This document shows, piece after piece, positions 57,794 to 64,000 of a stretch of 64,000 bases of DNA (positions within the stretch are counted from its first letter, which is position 1; each line of letters starts with the position of its first letter). Location of the stretch: the NCBI GenBank assembly GCA_963791225.1, contig CAWBRV010000008.1:372001-436000 (forward strand). Reading direction: 5' to 3'. The notes beneath the pieces are model-generated. The model was not told where the DNA came from. It searched no databases and saw only the letters and a list, made by a program, of their open reading frames with translations. Made by a program: the position numbers and the translations under genes. Source of the DNA: PALSA-612 sp963791225 (GTDB lineage Bacteria > Actinomycetota > Thermoleophilia > Gaiellales > Gaiellaceae).

Positions 57794-59371
57794 GTGGGGG
57801 AGCAGGCCCCCAGCTCCGTTCCAACAGGCAGAGGCGCCGGCGACACCGGCGCCTCTGCCGCTGTCGCGATGCGGGGGATCACGAAGCACTTCCCGGGCGT
57901 GCTCGCGAACGACGCGGTCAGCTTCGAGTCGGCCCCCGGCGAGGTGCACGCGCTGCTCGGCGAGAACGGCGCCGGCAAGAGCACGCTCTCGAACATCCTC
58001 ACCGGCCTCTACCGGCCGGATGCGGGCGAGATCGAGCTGTACGGCGAGCCCGTGCACTTTCACAACCCACGCGACGCACTCGACGCCGGGATCTGCATGG
58101 TGCACCAGCACTTCCGGCTCGTGCCGCCGTTCACCGTCGCCGAGAACGTCGTGCTCGGCGACCACCGGCACGAGGGCAACAGGTTCATCCTCAACCAGCG
58201 CGCGATCGAGCGGCGCGTCGTCGAGCTCGGCGAGCGCTACTCGCTCTCGGTCGACCCGCGCGCGCGGATCTGGCAGCTCTCGGTCGGCGAGCAGCAGCGC
58301 GTCGAGATCCTGAAGGCGCTCTACCGCGACGCCAGGATCCTGATCCTCGACGAGCCGACCGCCGTGCTGACGCCGCAGGAGGCGAACGGGCTATTCGAGA
58401 CGCTGCGCGCGATGGCGGCCGAGGGCAGGACGGTGATCTTCATCTCGCACAAGCTGAACGAGGTGAAGGCGGTCGCGGACCGGGTGACGGTGCTCCGGGG
58501 CGGCCGCTCGATCGCGACCGTCGACACCGCCGACGCTTCGCAGCGCGAGCTCGCGGCGCTCATGGTCGGGCGGCAGGTCGAGCTCGCGACCCGCGTCGAG
58601 CGCGAGGCGCCCCACGGCCCTGACGTCGCGCTCGAGGTCGAGGCTCTGCAGGTGCACGGCGACCGCGGGGGCGACGCCGTCAAAGGTGTCTCTCTGTCCG
58701 TGCGGCACGGCGAGATCGTCGGCGTCGCCGGGGTGGCCGGCAACGGGCAGCGCGAGCTGGCCGAGGCGATCACGGGCATCCGCCCGCCCGCGTCGGGAGC
58801 CGTGCTCGTGGAGGGGCGGAAGCTGCGCTCGAGCGACCCGCGCTCGGCGATCGCGGCCGGCGTCGCGCACGTCCCCGAGGACCGGCTCGGGACCGCCGTC
58901 GCGCCCAGCCGCAGCATCTCCGAGAACGCAGTGATCAAGTCGTATCGCGGCGGAACCGTCTCGTGGGGCCCGATCGTCCACTGGCGGAGCGTGCACCGGC
59001 ACGCGCACGACCTCATCCATCGTTACTCGGTGGCCACGCCGGGCCCGCACCTCAAGGCCCGCGACCTCTCGGGCGGGAGCCTTCAGAAGCTCGTGCTCGG
59101 CCGGGAGTTCGCCGGCAAGCCGAAGGTGCTGATTGCCGCGTCGCCCACGCGCGGGCTCGACGTGGGCGCGATCGAGACCGTGCATGCCTACCTGCGCCAG
59201 GCGGCCCACGACGGCGTGGCCGTGTTGCTGATCAGCGAGGACCTCGACGAGATCCTCGCGCTCTCCGACCGCGTCGTCGTCATGTACGAGGGCGAGCTGA
59301 CGGGCGAGTTCAACCCGGATGTGGCGACGATCGAGGAGATCGGCCTGGCGATGGCCGGAGGCGAGCGTTAG
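57794..59371 (+). CDS. Nucleoside ABC transporter ATPase, two nucleotide-binding domains
   Basis: 525 residues from GTG 57794, or 500 from ATG 57869 (MRGITKHFPGV). The early part covers a strong hairpin, so the later start is possible, though neither has a good ribosome-binding site. Domain 1: ALLGENGAGKSTLSNILTG (Walker A), LSVGEQQRVEILKAL (signature) and ILILDEPTAVLTPQE. Domain 2: GVAGVAGNGQRELAEAITG, LSGGSLQKLVLGREF and VLIAASPTRGLDVGAIE, the second with degenerate Walker B (AASPTRG). This layout is standard for BMP-linked transporters. Confidence 0.92.
   Translation: MGEQAPSSVPTGRGAGDTGASAAVAMRGITKHFPGVLANDAVSFESAPGEVHALLGENGAGKSTLSNILTGLYRPDAGEIELYGEPVHFHNPRDALDAGICMVHQHFRLVPPFTVAENVVLGDHRHEGNRFILNQRAIERRVVELGERYSLSVDPRARIWQLSVGEQQRVEILKALYRDARILILDEPTAVLTPQEANGLFETLRAMAAEGRTVIFISHKLNEVKAVADRVTVLRGGRSIATVDTADASQRELAALMVGRQVELATRVEREAPHGPDVALEVEALQVHGDRGGDAVKGVSLSVRHGEIVGVAGVAGNGQRELAEAITGIRPPASGAVLVEGRKLRSSDPRSAIAAGVAHVPEDRLGTAVAPSRSISENAVIKSYRGGTVSWGPIVHWRSVHRHAHDLIHRYSVATPGPHLKARDLSGGSLQKLVLGREFAGKPKVLIAASPTRGLDVGAIETVHAYLRQAAHDGVAVLLISEDLDEILALSDRVVVMYEGELTGEFNPDVATIEEIGLAMAGGER
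57827..57859 (+). promoter_or_regulatory. 14-bp hairpin between binding-protein and ATPase genes
   Basis: GGCAGAGGCGCCGG pairs perfectly with CCGGCGCCTCTGCC (loop CGACA), 38 bases after the BMP stop. A hairpin at this point usually stabilises the binding-protein message or attenuates the downstream genes, giving more binding protein than ATPase. Confidence 0.65.
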
Positions 59372-60516
59372 TGCCCAGGATCCGGGTCGAGCGCCGGTTG
59401 GAGCAGCCGCTCTGGCTGTCGGTCGCCGTGCCGTTCGCGTCGGTCGGAATCGCCTTCGTGGTCATGGCCGCCGTGCTCGCCGCGACCGGGCACGACCCGT
59501 TCACGACCTACCGGCGCATCTTCGACGCGGCCTTCCTCGGCAGCGCCGCGTGGACGGCGACCCTGCAGTCGGCGACGCCGCTCCTCTTCACCGGGCTCGC
59601 CGCCGCCGTCGCCTTCCGGATGCAGCTCTACAACATCGGCGCCGAGGGCCAGCTGTACATCGGCGCCATTTGCGGCGCAGGCGCCGCGATCTGGCTCGGC
59701 CCCCACCACGGCATCGTCTTCACGATTGTGTTCATGTGCGCCTGCGCGGCGGCCGGCGGCGCGCTCTGGGCGCTGATCGCCGGCGTGCTCAAGGCGTTCG
59801 CGCGGACGAGCGAGATCCTGACGACCCTGATGCTCAACTACGTCGCCGGGCAGCTCCTCACGTATCTGATCTTCGACAGCGCCTCGCCCTGGCGCGACGT
59901 CTCGACGGTGCAGGCGCGCTCGTTCCCGCAGGCGGTTCCGCTCGCGGACGGCCAGTTCTGGCCCGCCTGGACGCCGTTCGGCATCACGGTCCCGTTCGGC
60001 TTCCTGCTCGCGATCGGCGTCGCGGTCGGGCTGACGTTCCTGTTCCGCTCGACCCGGTTCGGCTTCGAGATGAACGTGATCGGCGACTCGCCGCGGGCGG
60101 CCCGCTACGCGGGGATGCGCACACGCAGGAAGATCCTGGCGGTGATGGGCATCTCCGGCGCCGTGGCCGGGCTCGGCGGCGCCAGCCAGGTCGGGGACTT
60201 CTCGCACGTCCTCGACGCGAGCCCGCAGGGGCTTCAGGGCGCGAACTACGGCTACGCCGGCATCGTCGTCGCAGCGCTCGGCCGCTACAACCCGTTCGCC
60301 GTCTGCCTGGTCGGTGTGCTTCTCGGCGGCCTCCAGAACGCCGGCCTGTTCCTCCAGGGCGCCGACTTCCCGTCCGGCCTCGTCGGCGTGATGCAGGGGA
60401 TCATCCTCTTCTGCACGCTCGGGGGTGAGCTCCTGATCCGCTACCGCGTCCGCTTCGGCGGGCCTCCGCGAGTCGCGGAGGAGACCCCGCCGGCCGCGTC
60501 CGAGCCGACGACATGA
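59371..60516 (+). CDS. Nucleoside ABC transporter permease 1
   Basis: 381 residues from GTG 59371, whose first base is the last base of the ATPase stop. About ten helices: LWLSVAVPFASVGIAFVVMAAVLA, ATPLLFTGLAAAVAFRMQLYNIGAEGQLYIGAICGAG, SEILTTLMLNYVAGQLLTYLIF and GANYGYAGIVVAALGRYNPFAV. NIGAEGQ and GANYGYAGI are typical of BMP-type permeases (YufP-like). It ends with ATGA overlapping the second permease. Confidence 0.9.
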   Translation: MPRIRVERRLEQPLWLSVAVPFASVGIAFVVMAAVLAATGHDPFTTYRRIFDAAFLGSAAWTATLQSATPLLFTGLAAAVAFRMQLYNIGAEGQLYIGAICGAGAAIWLGPHHGIVFTIVFMCACAAAGGALWALIAGVLKAFARTSEILTTLMLNYVAGQLLTYLIFDSASPWRDVSTVQARSFPQAVPLADGQFWPAWTPFGITVPFGFLLAIGVAVGLTFLFRSTRFGFEMNVIGDSPRAARYAGMRTRRKILAVMGISGAVAGLGGASQVGDFSHVLDASPQGLQGANYGYAGIVVAALGRYNPFAVCLVGVLLGGLQNAGLFLQGADFPSGLVGVMQGIILFCTLGGELLIRYRVRFGGPPRVAEETPPAASEPTT

Positions 60517-61505
60517 GCGTCAACAACTCGTTCCTCGTGATCGTGCTCGCGCAGGCGGTGCTCTACGGCACGCCGATCCTCTTCGCTGCGCTGGGCGAGT
60601 TGCTCGCGGAGCGCTCCGGGGTGATCAACCTCGGCGTCGAGGGGATGATGCTGGTCGGCGCCGTGATGGGCTTCTGGGCGTCGCAGCGCGCTCCCGGCCC
60701 GGCCGATGTCGCGCTCGTGCTCGCCGTGCTCACGGCCGCGCTCGCCGGCCTCGTGATGGCGGCGATCGTCGCAGTCCTCTGCGTGTCGCTACGTGCGAAC
60801 CAGATCGTCACCGGCCTCGCGCTGACGATCTTCGCGGGCGGGCTCGGGCTGTCCGCGTACCTGGGCAACGACCTCGGGCTCGCGGACGTCCCGCCCAAGC
60901 ACCAGTTCGGGCAGATCGACCTCTTCGGCGGTGCCGACCTGCCCGTGATCGGCCCCGTGCTCTTCCACCAGTCTGCGCTCGTCTATGCGTCGATCGTCCT
61001 GACCGGCGTCGTGGCGTTCTATCTCGCGCGCACGCGGTTCGGGCTGAACGTGCGCGCCGTCGGCGAGTCGCCGGACGCGGCGGACACGATGGGGATCAGC
61101 GTCACGCGCTACCGCTACGTGCACGTCATGCTCGGCGGCGCGCTCGCAGGTGTCGCGGGGTCGTGCTACAGCCTCTCGATCACGGCGGGCTGGACGTCCG
61201 GCGACTCGCTGGTCGGCGGCGCGGGCTGGATCGCAGTCGCGCTCGTCATCTTCTCGTTCTGGCGCGCCGAGCTCTGCCTGATCGGTGCCTGGCTGTTCGG
61301 CGGCCTCTCCGGCGGGCTGCCCTCGGCGATCCAGGCTCGCGATTACACCGTGATCCCCGTGTTCTTCCGGACTCCGGAGTTCCTGAACGCGCTGCCGTAC
61401 ATCACGACGATCGTCGTCCTCGTCATCATCGCCACCGGCTGGGCCAAGCGGCGGGTCGGTGCGCCGGCGGCTCTCGGGGTGCCTTACGTGCGAGAGGAGC
61501 GATAA
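60513..61505 (+). CDS. Nucleoside ABC transporter permease 2
   Basis: 330 residues and about ten helices. TPILFAALGELLAERSGVINLGVEGMMLVGAVMGF, LRANQIVTGLALTIFAGGLGLSAYLGN and GVAGSCYSLSITAGWTSGDSLVGGAGWIAVALVIF are typical of the second (YufQ-like) permease. INLGVEGMM and the GWTSG segment are strongly conserved in this family. It completes the importer and leads within ten bases into the molybdenum hydroxylase genes. Confidence 0.9.
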   Translation: MSVNNSFLVIVLAQAVLYGTPILFAALGELLAERSGVINLGVEGMMLVGAVMGFWASQRAPGPADVALVLAVLTAALAGLVMAAIVAVLCVSLRANQIVTGLALTIFAGGLGLSAYLGNDLGLADVPPKHQFGQIDLFGGADLPVIGPVLFHQSALVYASIVLTGVVAFYLARTRFGLNVRAVGESPDAADTMGISVTRYRYVHVMLGGALAGVAGSCYSLSITAGWTSGDSLVGGAGWIAVALVIFSFWRAELCLIGAWLFGGLSGGLPSAIQARDYTVIPVFFRTPEFLNALPYITTIVVLVIIATGWAKRRVGAPAALGVPYVREER

Positions 61506-61514
61506 CGTGACTCG

Positions 61515-62309
61515 ATGGACGTCCTGACGCCGAGGTCGCTCGACGAGGCGCTGCGCCTGAAGGCCGAGCATCCCGGGGCCGTGCCGATCGCCGGCGGCAC
61601 CGACCTGATGGTCGAGCTCAACTTCGACCGCCGTCGGCCGGACGTGATCCTGAACCTGGGCGAGGTGGCCGCGCTGTGCGGCTTCTCCCACGAAGACGGC
61701 CTGCTCCGGCTCGGCGCGGGACTGACCTACGCCGAGGCGATGGCTGAGCCGCTGCGGTCGCTGCTGCCCGCGCTCGCCGAGGCTTCGCGGACGGTCGGCT
61801 CGCCGCAGATCCGCAACCGCGGGACGCTGGGCGGCAATCTCGGCACGGCCTCGCCGGCGGGAGACTCGCTGCCGCCGCTGCTCGTCGAGGACGCCGAGGT
61901 CGAGGTCGCGAGCACCGGCGGCACACGACGGATCGCACTCGACCAGTTCCTGGTCGGGCCGAAGCGGAACGCGCTCGCACCCGAGGAGCTGATCGTCGCC
62001 GTGCTCGTCCGGCCTTCAGGCGCGCCGCAGACGTTCATGAAGATCGGCCCGCGCAACGCGATGGTCATCGCCGTGTGCTCGCTGGCCGTGTCCGCCGACC
62101 GCGAGCGAGGCGAGCTCCGCGCCGCGTTCGGCTCGGCCGGACCCGTGCCCGCGCTCGTCCGCGCGCCGCTCGCCGACGCCGAGGGATTCCCGGCGCTCGT
62201 CGCCTCGGCGGCGAGCCCGATCGACGACGTCCGCGGCACGGCCGCCTACCGCCGCCACGCCCTGCGCATCCTGGCCACGCGCGGCCTCGAACGGTGCCTC
62301 GCGGCGTGA
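61515..62309 (+). CDS. Molybdenum hydroxylase, FAD subunit
   Basis: 264 residues. The FAD-binding motif AGGTDLMVELNFDRRRPDVILNLGEV and TVGSPQIRNRGTLGGNLGTASPAGDSLP are the CoxM/XdhB hallmarks. The C-terminus (AYRRHALRILATRGLERCL) is complete. Next to the purine transporter and, across the divergent side, the urate pathway, it is most likely part of a xanthine dehydrogenase rather than a CO dehydrogenase. It starts ten bases after the permease. Confidence 0.88.
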   Translation: MDVLTPRSLDEALRLKAEHPGAVPIAGGTDLMVELNFDRRRPDVILNLGEVAALCGFSHEDGLLRLGAGLTYAEAMAEPLRSLLPALAEASRTVGSPQIRNRGTLGGNLGTASPAGDSLPPLLVEDAEVEVASTGGTRRIALDQFLVGPKRNALAPEELIVAVLVRPSGAPQTFMKIGPRNAMVIAVCSLAVSADRERGELRAAFGSAGPVPALVRAPLADAEGFPALVASAASPIDDVRGTAAYRRHALRILATRGLERCLAA

Positions 62310-62310
62310 A

Positions 62311-62371
62311 CGCTCTGTTGGCTTCCCCCGGGGCCTCCCGCGCTCTATTGATTTACCCCCGGGGCGTTCCG
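62311..62371 (+). repeat. Two-unit 30-31-bp tandem repeat in the hydroxylase operon
   Basis: Unit 1 (62311-62340) begins CGCTCTGTTGGCTTCCCCCG, and unit 2 (62341-62371) begins CGCTCTATTGATTTACCCCC. Both carry a CCCCCGGGGC core and end CTCCCG or GTTCCG. The repeat opens a 142-base non-coding gap inside an otherwise tight operon. The rest of the gap (to 62451) shows only a short CGTG-GGAAA-CACG hairpin. Confidence 0.65.
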
Positions 62372-62451
62372 CCCTGGCCCCCCGGTTTTGAGGGTAGCGC
62401 GGGAATCCGCACGCGTGGGAAACACGACTGTGACGAAAGCGTGACTTCTGG

Positions 62452-62910
62452 ATGAGGATCGAGTTGACCGTCAACGGTGACCGGCGCGAGGCGGACGTCT
62501 GGGCGGGCGAGAGCCTGCTCTTTGCGTTACGCGAGCGGCTCGGGCTGCCCGGGTCGAAGAACGCCTGCGAGCAGGGCGAGTGTGGTTCGTGCTCGGTGCT
62601 GCTCGACGGGCAGCTCGTCTGCTCCTGCCTGGTCCTCGCGGCGCAAGCGGACGGGCACGACGTCGTGACCGTCGAAGGGCTCTCCGGCGACGAGGGCGAG
62701 CTCCATCCGGTGCAGGACGCCTTCGTCCAGGCCGGAGCCGTCCAGTGCGGCTTCTGCACGCCGGGGCTCGTCGTCGCCGCGGCCGATCTGCTCAGCCGGA
62801 GCGCGCGGCCCTCCGACGACGAGATCCGCGAGGCCCTCTCCGGCAATCTCTGCCGCTGCACGGGGTACCAGAAGATCCTCGAGGCCGTGAGGCTGGCGGC
62901 CGGCCCGTGA
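62452..62910 (+). CDS. Molybdenum hydroxylase, 2Fe-2S subunit
   Basis: 152 residues. The plant-type 2Fe-2S cluster: CEQGECGSCSVLLDGQLVCSC. The second cluster on the helical domain: CGFCTPGLVVAA and NLCRCTGYQKILEAV. This is the CoxS/XdhC-type small subunit that passes electrons from molybdenum to FAD. There is no obvious ribosome-binding site before the ATG, and a 142-base gap separates it from the FAD gene. It overlaps the molybdenum subunit gene by four bases (GTGA). Confidence 0.93.
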   Translation: MRIELTVNGDRREADVWAGESLLFALRERLGLPGSKNACEQGECGSCSVLLDGQLVCSCLVLAAQADGHDVVTVEGLSGDEGELHPVQDAFVQAGAVQCGFCTPGLVVAAADLLSRSARPSDDEIREALSGNLCRCTGYQKILEAVRLAAGP

Positions 62911-64000
62911 GCACCGCGGCGCGCAAGCTGGAGCTCGGCCGTGTCGGCGAGAGCGTCGCACGCGTCGACGGGATCCCGAAGACGACCGGCGAGTTCGCGT
63001 ACTCGAGCGACCTGGTGGCGGCGGGGATGCTCTGGGGGCACACGCTTCGCAGCCCGCACGCGCATGCGCGCATCCGCGCGATCGACATCACCCAGGCGGT
63101 GACGATGGCCGGCGTTCACGCGGTGCTCACGCACGAGGACGTGCCCGGCGACAGGCACTACGGGCTCGAGTTCCCGGATCAGCCGGTGCTCGCGATCGAC
63201 CGCGTGCGCTACTTCGGCGAGGCGGTCGCGCTCGTCGCCGCCGAGCATCCCGAGCAGGCCCGGCGGGCCGCGGCGGCGATCGTCGTCGACTACGAGCCGC
63301 TCGAGCTCGTGGTCGACCCCGAGCGCGCGACCGAGCAGGAGCCGCTCCATCCCGGCCGACCGACCGCCGGGCACGGCTACCTCGACGATCCGCGGCCGAA
63401 CGTGATCAGGTCGATGGTCGTCCGCCACGGGGATCCCGAGACGACAGGCGACGTCAGTGTCGAGGGCGTCTACGAGGTCGGGACACAGGATCAGGCGTTC
63501 CTCGGCCCGGAATCGGGGCTCGCCGTGCCGGACGGGGAGGGCGGCGTCGACATCTACGTCGCGACGCAGTGGCTCCACGTCGACCGCGACCAGGTCGCGC
63601 CGTGCCTCGGGCTCCAGCCGGAGCAGGTGCGCATCCACCTCGGCGGGGTCGGCGGGGCGTTCGGCGGCCGCGAGGACCTGTCGATGCAGATCCACGGCGC
63701 GCTGCTCGCGCTCCACACCGCCCGTCCCGTCAAGATCGTCTACACCCGCGAGGAGTCGTTCACCGGGCACGTGCACCGCCACCCGGCCCGGATCTGGGCC
63801 GAGCACCGCGCGACGCTCGACGGTCGGGTCGTGAACATCCGCATGCGGATCCTGCTCGACGGCGGCGCCTATGCATCCAGTTCAACGGCGGTGATCGCGA
63901 ACGCCTGTGCGTTCGCCTGCGGGCCGTACCGCGTCGACAACGCGCTGATCGAGGGCACGGTCGTCTACTCGAACAACCCGCCCTGCGGGGCGATGCGCGG
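62907..64000 (+). CDS. Molybdenum hydroxylase, large subunit (probable xanthine dehydrogenase), partial
   Basis: 364 codons are visible, and the gene continues past the window end. N-terminal domain: GESVARVDGIPKTTGEFAYSSDL, GHTLRSPHAHARIRAID and YFGEAVALVAAEHPEQARRAA. The molybdenum-domain start LGGVGGAFGGRED and VKIVYTREESFTGHVHRHP, with QWLHVDRDQVAPCLGL. The final glutamate and CO-dehydrogenase-specific AYXCSFR loop lie outside, so xanthine dehydrogenase versus other hydroxylase rests on context. The GTG overlaps the small subunit stop (GTGA). Confidence 0.88.
   Translation, partial: MSTAARKLELGRVGESVARVDGIPKTTGEFAYSSDLVAAGMLWGHTLRSPHAHARIRAIDITQAVTMAGVHAVLTHEDVPGDRHYGLEFPDQPVLAIDRVRYFGEAVALVAAEHPEQARRAAAAIVVDYEPLELVVDPERATEQEPLHPGRPTAGHGYLDDPRPNVIRSMVVRHGDPETTGDVSVEGVYEVGTQDQAFLGPESGLAVPDGEGGVDIYVATQWLHVDRDQVAPCLGLQPEQVRIHLGGVGGAFGGREDLSMQIHGALLALHTARPVKIVYTREESFTGHVHRHPARIWAEHRATLDGRVVNIRMRILLDGGAYASSSTAVIANACAFACGPYRVDNALIEGTVVYSNNPPCGAMR

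Overview
The window is chromosomal DNA from a very GC-rich actinobacterium-like organism. Many genes start with GTG, and neighbouring genes are often joined by 4-nt GTGA or ATGA stop/start overlaps. A complete 14-subunit complex I, a futalosine-type menaquinone gene (mqnD), a CIRCE-controlled groESL and actinobacterial-looking hypothetical families make a Thermoleophilia-type actinobacterium my best guess. That placement is an inference and no marker gene here proves it. There is no phage, IS element, CRISPR array or rRNA, and no gene-free stretch longer than about 160 bases.

Layout. 1-2762 (minus): three tandem cupin or cupin-TPR paralogues, a DUF1028 protein and a small unknown. 2881-4691: a frameshifted metallo-hydrolase and two small membrane-associated hypotheticals. 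4827-6185: an anaerobic-sulfatase-maturase-like radical SAM protein with a SEC-C tail. 6182-21324 (minus): the whole nuoA-N operon, carrying an arginase-family gene between nuoK and nuoL and two copies of a 150-bp element, each holding a 48-codon ORF, between nuoI/nuoJ and nuoD/nuoE. 21478-26114 (plus): an ErpA/HesB protein, a four-helix membrane protein, a frameshifted Tat beta-propeller, ferredoxin-NADP reductase and fumarase. 26263-28032: a large secreted protein of unknown role behind a near-consensus promoter. 28116-34706 (minus): lipoate synthesis (lipA, lipB), a MerR-DUF1835 fusion with its own MerR-type promoter, and E2, E1-beta and E1-alpha of a 2-oxoacid dehydrogenase, so that lipoylation genes sit beside the enzyme that needs them. 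34796-38814: zinc ribbon, ASCH and Nudix proteins, CIRCE-groES-groEL, and a small secreted coiled-coil protein. 38962-50355: a molybdopterin oxidoreductase, two GT-C-like membrane proteins, a frameshifted ygfZ, tRNA-Arg(GCG), assorted enzymes, mqnD and a thiolase. 50428-64000: a purine-degradation region.

The purine region makes a coherent pathway. A BMP-type nucleoside/purine ABC transporter (56653-61505) and a three-subunit molybdenum hydroxylase (61515 to the window end, probably xanthine dehydrogenase) face away from a minus-strand operon. That operon encodes a guanine/8-oxoguanine-type deaminase, 5-hydroxyisourate hydrolase, OHCU decarboxylase and a membrane urate oxidase with a cytochrome c domain. 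Together they would take purine bases through urate to allantoin.

The most unusual observation is the duplicated 150-bp element in the nuo operon. Each copy fills a gene junction exactly. Its 48-codon ORF starts on a GTGA overlap with the upstream stop and ends on an ATGA overlap with the downstream start. The central peptide is conserved through mostly synonymous changes, and two of its three hairpins keep pairing by compensatory changes. A decayed fragment lies at 35.15 kb. Separately, three genes each need removal of a single G from a G-run to restore their frame, which looks more like sequencing error than three true pseudogenes.
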